64,000 bases of DNA. Origin: Flavobacteriaceae bacterium (GTDB taxonomy: Bacteria > Bacteroidota > Bacteroidia > Flavobacteriales > Flavobacteriaceae). The notes under the pieces were generated by a model. That model saw nothing but the letters and a program-made list of their open reading frames with translations. It searched no databases and was not told where the DNA came from. Numbering within the stretch: position 1 is the first letter of the stretch; the number at the start of each line of letters is the position of its first letter. The stretch spans positions 186,001 to 250,000 of the forward strand of contig JAITMD010000006.1 of the NCBI GenBank assembly GCA_031277535.1, given 5' to 3'. Positions 35,177 to 43,495 of the stretch are shown here, one piece after another. The position numbers and the translations under genes are program-made.

Positions 35177-35764
35177 TTAACGTTTTACATATTTAGCGAT
35201 TTTCTTATCTCCTATCCAAACTACTTCCCCTGTTTGAATATGAGATAATTCCAAATTCACTTGATAGTAAACTACTTTTTTCTTTTTATGAGCATCAACG
35301 ATTGAGTTAATCGATCCTTGTAGAATATAATCTGCTCCATTCTCTAAACCAAATTTCTTCATTGTAGAAACAGAAGCATTAGTTTGTTGATCTGCACGTT
35401 CTCCACGTAACTCTTCACGTTTTTTACCTCCTTGTACTAAACGTACTCTCTGAGATTTGATAAAAGATTGTTCCACATCTTTCACAAAAGTCTCAGCATC
35501 AATATGCTCATGGCTTTTATTATTTACTACACCAACAATTACTACAGGTTTTTTACCTGCAAATTCTTCTTGATGATTACCAATCCAAGCTCCAGAAAGA
35601 ATCTGATTAGTCATCTCTTCTGCTACCTCTCTTGAATCTGTATTATTCCATTTCCCACTGATATCTATTGTTTCTTCTGTACTAACACGTGTTACTTGTC
35701 TTCCACAAGATGTACTTAATATTCCAGCTCCAGCTAATAATAATGCGAATACTATGCGTTTCAT
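35177..35764 (-). CDS. lpoB: Penicillin-binding protein activator LpoB
   Basis: 195 residues. Lipobox STSCGRQ with Cys at about residue 20, then a Thr/Glu/Asp-rich N-terminal region and the LpoB fold. Landmarks are KWNNTDSREVAEEM, VIVGVVNNKSHEHIDAETFV, RVRLVQGG, FGLENGADYILQGSINSIVD and YQVNLELSHIQTGEVVWIGDKKIAKYVKR. In E. coli LpoB is an outer membrane lipoprotein that stimulates PBP1b. The Bacteroidota form is shorter and lacks a long disordered tether. Operon order is secreted protein, lpoB, COG3014. Confidence 0.92.
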   Translation of the reverse strand: MKRIVFALLLAGAGILSTSCGRQVTRVSTEETIDISGKWNNTDSREVAEEMTNQILSGAWIGNHQEEFAGKKPVVIVGVVNNKSHEHIDAETFVKDVEQSFIKSQRVRLVQGGKKREELRGERADQQTNASVSTMKKFGLENGADYILQGSINSIVDAHKKKKVVYYQVNLELSHIQTGEVVWIGDKKIAKYVKR

Positions 35765-35807
35765 TTATTCTTCTTTTTTCTTTATACTTCTACTTCAATT
35801 TTTTCTT

Positions 35808-36227
35808 TTACCAATAGAACGACCAATTACCTGTATTAAAACCAATACGAGGAATCAGATTCCATCCCCATCCTCTACTGTGGTAGTTATTGTAGTATCC
35901 TGTATTATACCCATTACCGTAATAACCATCATAGTACGAGTTAGAATAATATCCTCTATTCTTAGCACGTTCCATTCTTTCCTCATGACGCCACTGCTTT
36001 TTCTGAGCTTTACGCTCTTGTTTAGCTTCGTACCAATCATAAGCTTTATAAGTATTTTGTTCAGTTGTTCCAAAGTCTCTTGTTATAGAATCAACCAAAA
36101 CCATATACTTATCCATACTTACTCGATAGTTAGGATTTTGTTCTCCCATTACCGATTGTGCATTTGCTCCTTGATATACCATCAAGGTACAAAGTGCTAT
36201 TCCCATTAATTTAATAGTCTTTCTCAT
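35808..36227 (-). CDS. Secreted Tyr/Asn/Gly-rich protein of lpoB operon
   Basis: 139 residues from the ATG. The signal peptide ends YQGANAQ at about residue 24. Residues 55-85 are Lys/Glu/Gln/Arg-rich and likely helical. Residues 88-118 are a low-complexity tail of Tyr, Gly and Asn (SNSYYDGYYGNGYNTGYYN), ending in Trp/Phe residues. I do not recognise it. It heads the lpoB operon, with 43 bases between stop and the lpoB start. The longer frame starts with GTG and adds seven residues; the ATG gives the better signal peptide. Confidence 0.75.
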   Translation of the reverse strand: MRKTIKLMGIALCTLMVYQGANAQSVMGEQNPNYRVSMDKYMVLVDSITRDFGTTEQNTYKAYDWYEAKQERKAQKKQWRHEERMERAKNRGYYSNSYYDGYYGNGYNTGYYNNYHSRGWGWNLIPRIGFNTGNWSFYW

Positions 36228-36293
36228 AGTCAAACATTTTAGATACACTTCAATATTTGTTATATAGTATAAAAGTACAAAAAATATTTGATT

Positions 36294-37379
36294 CTATTTT
36301 ATCCTTTCTGAACCAAATCCTACCCTATCTTCTATAAAGTGTTGGTTTTGACATAAATCTGATAGTTCTTGACGAACAAATGTCATCACAAAATCCTTAT
36401 CTGTATTTGGAAACAACAAGTGAACATTAGCTCCTGCATCCAGTGTAAAGCACAGAGGAATACTTGTTTTTGCTCTGAAATCCCAAATCTTCTCAATGAT
36501 TTGCAATGTATTTGGTTTCATCAAAATAAAATATGGCATTGAGGTCATCATCATAGCATGCAACGTTAGAGCTTCACTTTCCACTATTTTGATAAAAGCT
36601 TCTTGATCTCCGCTTATCAACACTTGTTTTAATACCTCTAAGTTTTCATGCGCTTGTGCAAATCGCTGTTGTGCAAATGGGTGATTATGCATCAACTCAT
36701 GCCCTACAGTACTCGATACTTTCTTCTCCCCTTTGTCTACCAATAAGATTACATCGCAATAACTTTTAAAATTCTCATGTACAGTATCTCCAAATGGTAC
36801 TCCATACAGATCCGAACTATTTACTATTCCTTTATGTTCACCCCATACTACAATACTTCCAGAAATACTTCTACAAGCACTCCCTGATCCTAAACGAGCT
36901 AAAAAAGATGCTTTAGCATCAAAGTACTCTTCTGTCATTTCAGGGTAAATTGCTTTTTCTAACGACATTACATTTACAGCCATTGCAGCCATACCTGATG
37001 CAGAAGAAGCAATTCCTGAACTATGAGGAAATGTATTTTGCGTATCAATTACAAAGTGATAATTTTCAATATAAGGGCAATATTGAACAATGCGTTCAAA
37101 AAATTTCTGAACCTTTGGTTTAAAATCTTCTTTTGGCTTTCCTTCAAACAATAATTCAAAACTAATCCCTTTCTCCGATTTTACTTTATACTCCATGGTA
37201 GTTATTGTTTTACAATTACTCAATGTAAAACTCAACGAAGGATTCGCAGGTATTTGATTTTCTTTCTTACCCCAATATTTTACCAAAGCAATATTACTTG
37301 GTGCACTCCAAGAAAACACTCCCTGCATCACTTTTGATGTATCTACTTCTTGTTTAAATATAAAATCTTGTATATTCAT
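36294..37379 (-). CDS. mvaD: Diphosphomevalonate decarboxylase
   Basis: 361 residues. Motifs SAPSNIALVKYWGK (near 24), HSSGIASSASGMAA (near 120) and GSGSACRSISG (near 165) are those of the ATP-dependent mevalonate-diphosphate decarboxylases, which make isopentenyl diphosphate. FTLDAGANVHLLFP carries the conserved DAGxN near the C-terminus. The gene is separate from the mevalonate kinase gene by the lpoB operon. A -7 box lies 26 bases upstream. Confidence 0.93.
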   Translation of the reverse strand: MNIQDFIFKQEVDTSKVMQGVFSWSAPSNIALVKYWGKKENQIPANPSLSFTLSNCKTITTMEYKVKSEKGISFELLFEGKPKEDFKPKVQKFFERIVQYCPYIENYHFVIDTQNTFPHSSGIASSASGMAAMAVNVMSLEKAIYPEMTEEYFDAKASFLARLGSGSACRSISGSIVVWGEHKGIVNSSDLYGVPFGDTVHENFKSYCDVILLVDKGEKKVSSTVGHELMHNHPFAQQRFAQAHENLEVLKQVLISGDQEAFIKIVESEALTLHAMMMTSMPYFILMKPNTLQIIEKIWDFRAKTSIPLCFTLDAGANVHLLFPNTDKDFVMTFVRQELSDLCQNQHFIEDRVGFGSERIK

Positions 37380-37404
37380 TCTTTTTGCATTTCAACTTGA
37401 AATA

Positions 37405-37412
37405 CAAAAATA
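37405..37412 (-). promoter_or_regulatory. -7 promoter box for mvaD
   Basis: TATTTTTG on the minus strand, 25 bases before the start codon. Confidence 0.45.
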
Positions 37413-37471
37413 CTACCTTTTCTTAGAAAACGATGTTTCCTACCGTTTTTTAGATACAAAACAAAAGGTCA

Positions 37472-37501
37472 CCAATTTCTCAGCAACCTTTAATATTTTA
37501 T
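37472..37501 (-). terminator. Possible terminator of membrane-protein gene
   Basis: AAAGGT pairs with ACCTTT around a 16-base loop, with TTTTGTTTT behind on the minus strand. The stem is short. Confidence 0.4.
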
Positions 37502-37511
37502 AAAACAATAA

Positions 37512-38183
37512 TTATCTCGTTATTACAATCATCAAAACAACTAACCAATGGTACAATAAAATATACCAATATTTTTTTCTGTCAGGTGTTGCAAAATCTT
37601 GAATAAACCCTACAATCTTCATCTTTATTGCCTCTCTTACATTACCTTTTTCTTCTCCAAAAGGAATATCATCTAATCGCAATTTTTCAAAACCCATTAC
37701 CAGTAATCTTCTTACCCAAATATTATTGCTTTCATTTTTTATATTATCAATAGCCTTCATTTGCAACAAGGCAAAGTCAGTACCTTTCTGTACCATATTA
37801 CTTTTAGCCTCCTCATCGTATCCTCCCATTGTTTTATCCAAAGCCTTATCAATTACTGGATATAACAGACTTTCTGATTTATCCGCAACAAGCTTACTTG
37901 CAACTTTTTTAATTGCATAACTTGTAGACATTGCATAAATAAAATAAACACTAATAACTGTCAACAACAACGCGATAGACTGAATAGGATAAACCATTGC
38001 CAAAGCAATAAGAACAAACTCTCCAGAAGTATGACCTGCATTCATGTGCGATCCATACATCAACAACATTAAACCAATCGTAAATGTCATTGCTGCACTA
38101 AAAGCTCCCAGAAAAACCATTACTACAAAATTAAACACGCCTATAGACGAAATCTTAGCTGTATATTTTATTTTATCAATCAT
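37512..38183 (-). CDS. Membrane protein, unknown function
   Basis: 223 residues. Two hydrophobic segments near the N-terminus (about 13-43 and 53-92), a polar loop of about 100 residues (DKSESLLYPVIDKALDKTMGGYDEEAKS) and a C-terminal helix (YILLYHWLVVLMIVITR). No family is recognised. It is a single gene between mvaD and the flavoprotein pair. The start ATG is the only near candidate. Confidence 0.7.
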   Translation of the reverse strand: MIDKIKYTAKISSIGVFNFVVMVFLGAFSAAMTFTIGLMLLMYGSHMNAGHTSGEFVLIALAMVYPIQSIALLLTVISVYFIYAMSTSYAIKKVASKLVADKSESLLYPVIDKALDKTMGGYDEEAKSNMVQKGTDFALLQMKAIDNIKNESNNIWVRRLLVMGFEKLRLDDIPFGEEKGNVREAIKMKIVGFIQDFATPDRKKYWYILLYHWLVVLMIVITR

Positions 38184-38287
38184 AAATTATTTTTTTAACA
38201 ATTAAAAATACACTTTTAATCTTTATAAACACAATTTTCATTGAATACTATATATCACAACATCTCATTATTTGTATTTCAACAGTA

Positions 38288-38773
38288 TTATTTCTTATAA
38301 AAGTATTTCTGTACAGCCTCTGCAAGTTTAGGGCGGAACTGTACACTAATATAATCTTCTCCAATAGGAGCACTAAACATAAACATAGGGTTTTCAGGAA
38401 AACCAGTAGTTGTTCGAAATAGTAAAAAATAACTTTTACCTTTTTTCCCAGCATCCATCCATTCATCAAACTTATAGTAATCAGGTACTGAACGTCTTTC
38501 TCTTACTACAATTAAAACATCCTCTACTGCATCCCATTCCAACACTTTTCTATTAAACACTCCTTGGTATATAATTCCTTTTTCATCAATATTCACTTTC
38601 AAACACATTGCTTTACAAAAGAAAACAACTGCTAAAAATAGTAAAACAATACTCAATACTTTACTCATTCCATTTCCGTATAACAGAAAGAAAATAGCCA
38701 TCCCTAAAAAAGGTCCTAAACTTGTTATAAGTAGCATAATACGGCTACTTAAATTGTAATAACTAAATTTCAT
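38288..38773 (-). CDS. PH-domain-like membrane protein, unknown function
   Basis: 161 residues. Two hydrophobic helices (about 10-30 and 33-50) precede a beta-rich soluble part (KVNIDEKGIIYQGVFNRKVLEWDAVEDVLIVVRERR, then FLLFRTTTGFPENP). This order recalls small bacterial PH-like proteins, but I see no diagnostic residue. It starts 11 bases inside the end of the preceding flavoprotein gene, so translation is probably coupled. Confidence 0.65.
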   Translation of the reverse strand: MKFSYYNLSSRIMLLITSLGPFLGMAIFFLLYGNGMSKVLSIVLLFLAVVFFCKAMCLKVNIDEKGIIYQGVFNRKVLEWDAVEDVLIVVRERRSVPDYYKFDEWMDAGKKGKSYFLLFRTTTGFPENPMFMFSAPIGEDYISVQFRPKLAEAVQKYFYKK

Positions 38774-39992
38774 TGTTCAAATGCTTTTCTGCAATTGCTT
38801 GAGCTACCAAATATCCAGTTGTCCAAGCATTCTGAAAGTTAAATCCTCCTGTTATTGCATCTATATTTAATATTTCTCCCGCAAAATACAGATTACCATA
38901 CATCTTACTTTGCATGGTTTTAAAGTTCACCTCTTTTAATTCTATCCCTCCTGCAGTAACAAACTCATCTTTGAAAGTGCTTTTACCATTCACTTGATAC
39001 ACTCCCTCAGTCAATTCTTCACTCAATCTTTCCAACTGTTTATTATTTACCTCAGCCCATTTTGTTTGGTCGTCAATACCACAGATAACAACTAAACGTT
39101 CCCACAGTCTATTAGGCAATTCAATAGCAATACGTTTTACAACATTCTTTTTTGCATGTTCTTTTCTAATAACCTGCAATTCTTCTTTAATCGATTCTTT
39201 ATCATATTGAGGCAACCAATTAACAACAATCTGAAACTGATAATTTTTTTCTGCTAAGATTCTTGCTCCCCAAGCAGACAAACGCAAAATACCAGGACCA
39301 CTCATTCCCCAATGTGTTACCAACAATGGCCCACTGGCTTCCAACTTAGTGTCTTTCACACGTACCTCTGCAAGGGTAGCTATTCCCATCAAATCTTTTA
39401 TACGTTCATCCTTTATGTTGAATGTAAATAACGATGGTACTGGTTTCACTATCTTATGTCCCATTTCTTCTACCATATCCCATATTTTTGGATTACTTCC
39501 TGTAGTTAACACCAAGTCTATACAAGTAATAGTTCCTGCTGTAGTATCCAACTTATACCCACGTTCTCCTTTATAGATCTGTTGTACACTTGTACTTGTT
39601 AACACCTGTACTTTAGCTTTTTTCGCCGCTTGTACAAAACAATCAATTATTGTTTGAGACGAATCGGTATCTGGAAACATACGTCCATCTTCCTCTATCT
39701 TAAGTGTTACTCCATGATCTTCAAACCAAGCTATTGTGTCTCCAGAACAAAACTGATGAAAAGGCCCTAATAACTCTTTTTCACCTCGAGGATAAAACCT
39801 TGTTAACTCTTTAGGTTCAAAACAAGCATGGGTAACATTACATCTCCCTCCTCCTGAAATCTTAACTTTAGATAAGACATCCTTACCGCGCTCAACAATC
39901 GCTATTTTTAGTTGTGTGTTCTTCTCTGCCAAGTTAATAGCAGTAAAAAAACCTGCTGCTCCTCCGCCAATTATTACTATATCGTAATTCAT
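38763..39992 (-). CDS. NAD(P)/FAD-dependent oxidoreductase (HI0933/BaiN family)
   Basis: 409 residues from the ATG. The N-terminal dinucleotide motif IVIIGGGAAGFFTAINLAE is followed by KVKISGGGRCNVTHA, the family's signature, and FEDHGVTLKIEEDGRMFP. The end carries TAGGIELKEVNFKTMQSKMYGNLYFAGEILNIDAITGGFNFQNAWTTGYLVAQ-type segments, seen here as GGIELKEVNFKTM, FAGEILNID and GFNFQNAWTTG. The family's role is mostly unknown. It overlaps the next gene by 11 bases. Confidence 0.92.
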   Translation of the reverse strand: MNYDIVIIGGGAAGFFTAINLAEKNTQLKIAIVERGKDVLSKVKISGGGRCNVTHACFEPKELTRFYPRGEKELLGPFHQFCSGDTIAWFEDHGVTLKIEEDGRMFPDTDSSQTIIDCFVQAAKKAKVQVLTSTSVQQIYKGERGYKLDTTAGTITCIDLVLTTGSNPKIWDMVEEMGHKIVKPVPSLFTFNIKDERIKDLMGIATLAEVRVKDTKLEASGPLLVTHWGMSGPGILRLSAWGARILAEKNYQFQIVVNWLPQYDKESIKEELQVIRKEHAKKNVVKRIAIELPNRLWERLVVICGIDDQTKWAEVNNKQLERLSEELTEGVYQVNGKSTFKDEFVTAGGIELKEVNFKTMQSKMYGNLYFAGEILNIDAITGGFNFQNAWTTGYLVAQAIAEKHLNNEI

Positions 39993-40064
39993 CAATATAT
40001 CTTTTAACTATATTTCAACAAGTTATCTTTTTTTTCTAAGCTTAAAAATTTAACTTTACAGCAA

Positions 40065-40072
40065 CAAAGATA
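40065..40072 (-). promoter_or_regulatory. -7 promoter box for flavoprotein gene
   Basis: TATCTTTG on the minus strand, 72 bases before the start codon. Confidence 0.4.
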
Positions 40073-40113
40073 CTTACTTACGATCGCATACCTATCATCG
40101 TTAAATTAAGAAA

Positions 40114-40662
40114 ATGAAAAAACTACCCTTTTTAGCTTTAATTCTCTTGTTCTCTATGTGTAAAACAACTAAATCTATTTTTACACCTGAAAAAGAACTG
40201 ACTGTTGAAGAGAAAATCGAAAAAATCAAAGAAGAAGACAGACTGCCAGAAGCTGAAGACGTAATGGATTTACCAGACTATGCTCAAGTAAGAGATGACT
40301 TCCGTTCTGTATCTGACAACTCTAAAAACAACTACCTTAAAGGAATGAATGCAACAGAGAAAAAATACTCTGTAATTGTTCTTACACAAGGATACAAAGG
40401 AGAAAATATTACTATAAAGAATAATAGCAAAACTATTTATCACGCTATGACAATGAGTGATCTAAAAACAGGAATTGCTAAATCAGTAAGAGTTGACAAT
40501 ACCCATGACATTATATTATCAGATAACTTCACTAAAGGCACACTAACTATTTCAAGTGATCACGCTAAAATGTTTAAATTTATCTATGTAATGAAAAACA
40601 ATGGTAATAAAGAAACTCCTTTTAAAGTTACTTTTAGCAATACTCTTAGACCTGCACGTTAA
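40114..40662 (+). CDS. Putative lipoprotein, unknown function
   Basis: 182 residues. The N-terminus LILLFSMCKTT looks like a lipobox with Cys at about residue 16. A highly charged stretch (KELTVEEKIEKIKEEDRLPEAEDV) is followed by a beta-like domain from about residue 75 (KYSVIVLTQGYKGENITIKNNSKTIY, IILSDNFTKGTLTISS). No family is recognised. It shares one base with the next start codon, so the pair is translationally coupled. Confidence 0.72.
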   Translation: MKKLPFLALILLFSMCKTTKSIFTPEKELTVEEKIEKIKEEDRLPEAEDVMDLPDYAQVRDDFRSVSDNSKNNYLKGMNATEKKYSVIVLTQGYKGENITIKNNSKTIYHAMTMSDLKTGIAKSVRVDNTHDIILSDNFTKGTLTISSDHAKMFKFIYVMKNNGNKETPFKVTFSNTLRPAR

Positions 40663-41072
40663 TGGAAAAAAGAGATTTAGTACTTCGATTAATACAACAA
40701 ACGGCTCAATTACTTAGAGCCGTTTTTAATTCTTTACCACCTGATGATTTTCAATCAGAGCATCAAATACAAGACTTCGTCTCTGGGTTAAAAGAAGATA
40801 TTAACTTAGATATCGAAAATTTTATTCTTTTAGAAAACACAAAAGCGTTGGATATTTTATTACAAATCGATGGGTTCAATTTGGATAATATAGAAAACCT
40901 TGCTGATGTTTTGGAAGTAATGGCTACAAAATGCAGAAAGTCTTTATACCCAAAAAGTGTACTTTTAAACCAAAAGACTTTGTTTTTACTACAATATGTA
41001 TCTCAAACCTCTGCTGCTTTTGATTGGGAAAGAGAGAATAAAATAAAAAACTTACAAAAACGTTTATCTTAA
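40662..41072 (+). CDS. Cytoplasmic helical protein, unknown function
   Basis: 136 residues, no signal or membrane segment. Mainly helical by composition (LVLRLIQQTAQLLRAVFNSLP, FVSGLKEDINLDIENFILL, LADVLEVMATKCRKS). Its ATG overlaps the stop codon of the lipoprotein gene (TAATG), so it is translated with it. Function not recognised. Confidence 0.72.
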   Translation: MEKRDLVLRLIQQTAQLLRAVFNSLPPDDFQSEHQIQDFVSGLKEDINLDIENFILLENTKALDILLQIDGFNLDNIENLADVLEVMATKCRKSLYPKSVLLNQKTLFLLQYVSQTSAAFDWERENKIKNLQKRLS

Positions 41073-41165
41073 TTCTTTCATTTATGATTATTGACTAACA
41101 ATTAATACAGTTGTCATATTTCTCTTTCAGACAATCTATCATCCCCTTTTATACAACCATCTATT

Positions 41166-41339
41166 CTACTTTTTTTCCATTCGCTTTTCTTTCGCTCCTA
41201 TTATCAAAGCAAACAACAATACAACAACCGCAGATAAAAGAAGAAACACCCCTATTGCAAAATTTTCTATTGCTATTAAACTCATCCCAATAGACAGCAT
41301 AATCAATGCTACTATCAATAATACCTTACCTCGTTTCAT
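41166..41339 (-). CDS. 57-residue membrane protein
   Basis: A small gene. The protein is MKRGKVLLIVALIMLSIGM, then two hydrophobic segments (about residues 6-23 and 28-48) separated by ENFAI, and a basic end KEKRMEKK. It starts with ATG 25 bases after the stop codon of the last four-cysteine paralog, on the same strand and probably in the same operon. Topology by charge places both ends in the cytoplasm. Unknown function; possibly works with the paralog array. Confidence 0.6.
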   Translation of the reverse strand: MKRGKVLLIVALIMLSIGMSLIAIENFAIGVFLLLSAVVVLLFALIIGAKEKRMEKK

Positions 41340-41364
41340 TTATTTTCTCTCTTTATTTTCTTTA

Positions 41365-42072
41365 TTAAAAAAACCACAACCTCTTTTTCTTTTCAAGAAC
41401 AATTACTTCTCCCAGAAGAGAAGTAGATTCTTTTAAAAATACTACAACTTCATTTTCTTTTATCTTTCTAATAGCTATTTCTTTTCTTTCAAATCCTATA
41501 AATTCAAACACTATGATTAATTTATTTGATGGTGAATAATTGTAAATACTTAAACTAAACTTTCCATCCATATCAGTAGATACACCTTCTTGAGTACCTT
41601 TAATAAATACAGTTGCTCCGGGTAAAGGCAAACCATCAGAAGCACTGAATACTGTTCCCTTTATTATTTTAGTATTTTCCTTATCTACATCTTGTATTAC
41701 TGAATGCTGTTCATTCATCGTAGAAGATTTCTTTTCTAAGATAGGACTCACCTCTTGTTTAGGCTCTTCCTTTACTTGTGCCTGTACTGTAGTAGTTAGA
41801 GCCAATAGGTTCACCACAGTAGCTACCAAACCTTTTATACCAAAAACTTGTCTCTCACTTTCATCTACCAAATTAGTATTGATAAATGCTTGAGGAACAC
41901 GACCACATATTTTCCCTTCTTTCTTAATATGGACCATAATCTCTCGCTTTGTAGCTTTAGAAAAGTCAATAACTACTTTATCACACACAGCACAGTGCCT
42001 CCCTTTCTCTTGAGGAGTCATTAAGTTCCAATTTTCACCACATGGTTCAGGTATTTCTAAGCGATAACTCAT
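41365..42072 (-). CDS. Four-cysteine / CarboxypepD_reg membrane protein (array copy A1)
   Basis: 235 residues. A small N-terminal domain has C11, C27, C30 and C56 in the pattern C-x15-C-x2-C-x25-C, within EPCGENWNLMTPQEKGRHCAVC and KICGRVP; probably a zinc site. Residues 78-97 are a hydrophobic segment (FGIKGLVATVVNLLALTTT) ending V-Q-A-Q. A polar linker leads to a CarboxypepD_reg-like beta sandwich at about 138-215: KGTVFSASDGLPLPGATVF, then EGVSTDMDGKFSL. It ends EKKKRLWFF. By charge the N-terminal domain should be cytoplasmic and the sandwich exported. It is closest to copies A2 and A3. Confidence 0.8.
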   Translation of the reverse strand: MSYRLEIPEPCGENWNLMTPQEKGRHCAVCDKVVIDFSKATKREIMVHIKKEGKICGRVPQAFINTNLVDESERQVFGIKGLVATVVNLLALTTTVQAQVKEEPKQEVSPILEKKSSTMNEQHSVIQDVDKENTKIIKGTVFSASDGLPLPGATVFIKGTQEGVSTDMDGKFSLSIYNYSPSNKLIIVFEFIGFERKEIAIRKIKENEVVVFLKESTSLLGEVIVLEKKKRLWFF

Positions 42073-42085
42073 AACTTCTATTATT

Positions 42086-42790
42086 TTAAAACAACCAAAA
42101 TCTCTTTTTCTTCTTTGTTACAATAATTAATCCTGTTGAAAGCTGTTCTGTTTCTTCCTTTAAAGAAACTTTAATGTAATTACTGCTCTCAAGTCGAACA
42201 CGTATCTTTTTTGTCTCAAATCCTATAAAATCTATCCACAACTCATTTGTGGTATCTAATGGAACTGTTATCTCAAACTTTCCTTCCAAATCAGCTAAAA
42301 CACCTTCTTGAGTACCCATAATAGATATACTTGCTCCAGGTAAAGGCAAGTTATCAGAAGCACTCAATACTCTTCCCCTTATTGTTTTAGTATTTCCTTT
42401 ATCAACATCTTGTATTACTGGATGCTGTTCATCCATTGTAGAAGATTTATTTTCTAAGACAGAGTTCACTTCTTGTTTAGGCTTTTCCTTTACTTGTGCC
42501 TGTACTGTAGTAGTTAGTGCCAATAGGTTCACCACAGTAGCTACCAAACCTTTTATACCAAAAGCTTGTCTCTCACTTTCGTCTACCAAATTAGTATTGA
42601 TAAATGCTTGAGGAACACGACCACATATTTTCCCTTCTTTCTTGATATGTGCTATAATCTCTCGCTTTGTCGCTTTAGAAAAGTCAATAACTACTTTATC
42701 ACACACAGCACAGTGCCTCCCTTTCTCTTGAGGAGTCATTAAGTTCCAATCTTCACCACATGGCTCGGGTATTTCTAAGCGATAACTCAT
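42086..42790 (-). CDS. Four-cysteine / CarboxypepD_reg membrane protein (array copy A2)
   Basis: 234 residues. Same layout as A1, with C11, C27, C30, C56 and the segment GLVATVVNLLALTTTVQAQ. The sandwich domain starts RGRVLSASDNLPLPGASIS and continues GVLADLEGKFEITV, then differs from A1. The C-terminus is TKKKKRFWLF. The first 95 residues differ from A1 at only a few positions, while the domain after residue 170 is clearly diverged. That pattern fits recent copying or conversion of the 5' half. The 13-base spacer to A1 is identical to the one on its other side. Confidence 0.8.
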   Translation of the reverse strand: MSYRLEIPEPCGEDWNLMTPQEKGRHCAVCDKVVIDFSKATKREIIAHIKKEGKICGRVPQAFINTNLVDESERQAFGIKGLVATVVNLLALTTTVQAQVKEKPKQEVNSVLENKSSTMDEQHPVIQDVDKGNTKTIRGRVLSASDNLPLPGASISIMGTQEGVLADLEGKFEITVPLDTTNELWIDFIGFETKKIRVRLESSNYIKVSLKEETEQLSTGLIIVTKKKKRFWLF

Positions 42791-42803
42791 AACTTCTATT
42801 ATT

Positions 42804-43493
42804 TTAAAACAACCAAAATCTCTTTTTCTTCTTTCTAATAATAATTAATCCATCTATGATTGGTGATTCTTCGTTTAGATAAACTGTTATATTATTTCTA
42901 CTATTAGGACTAATATGTATCTCTTTTGTTTCAAATCCTGTATAAGTTATCCACAACACATTTGTGGTATGTTTAGGATTCTTTATCTCAAATTCCCCAT
43001 AAAGATTACTATGCACCTCATCACGAGTTTCTTTCAACATTACTATTGCTCCAGGTAAAGGCAGACTGTCTGAAGCACTTAAAACTACACCCTTTATTAC
43101 GTTACTGTCTTTAATATAAGTATTTTCTATTTCTTGCTTCTGCTGATCTATTTTTTCTAAAATAGGACTCACCTCTTGTTGAGGCTCTTCCTTTACTTGT
43201 GCCTGTACTGTAGTAGTTAGTGCCAATAGGTTCACCACAGTAGCTACCAAGCCTTTTATACCAAAAGCTTGTCTCTCACTTTCGTCTACCAAATTGGTAT
43301 TGATAAATACTTGAGGTACATGACCACATATTTTCCCTTCTTTCTTGATATGTGTTATAATCTCTCGCTTTGTCGCTTTAGAAAAGTCAACAACCACTTT
43401 ATCACACACAGTACAATACCTCCCCTTTTCTTGCGGAGTCATTAAGTTCCAATCTTCACCACAGGGCTCGGGTATTTCTAAGCGATAACTCAT
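42804..43493 (-). CDS. Four-cysteine / CarboxypepD_reg membrane protein (array copy A3)
   Basis: 229 residues. N-terminal cysteines are in the same positions, with KGRYCTVCDKVVVDFS. The hydrophobic segment GLVATVVNLLALTTTVQAQ is unchanged. The sandwich is KGVVLSASDSLPLPGAIVM, with a charged loop KETRDEVHSNLYGEFEIKN and an end KKKKRFWLF. The linker (about 100-130) is shorter and Gln/Glu-rich, different from A1 and A2. It follows copy B1 after two bases. Confidence 0.8.
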   Translation of the reverse strand: MSYRLEIPEPCGEDWNLMTPQEKGRYCTVCDKVVVDFSKATKREIITHIKKEGKICGHVPQVFINTNLVDESERQAFGIKGLVATVVNLLALTTTVQAQVKEEPQQEVSPILEKIDQQKQEIENTYIKDSNVIKGVVLSASDSLPLPGAIVMLKETRDEVHSNLYGEFEIKNPKHTTNVLWITYTGFETKEIHISPNSRNNITVYLNEESPIIDGLIIIRKKKKRFWLF

Positions 43494-43495
43494 AA

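Noticed and set aside
35754..36209. 151-residue frame on the plus strand opposite the lpoB operon
   Set aside because: It is the antisense image of a low-complexity Tyr/Gly/Asn gene, with a Ser/Ile/Val/Phe-rich product and no other support.
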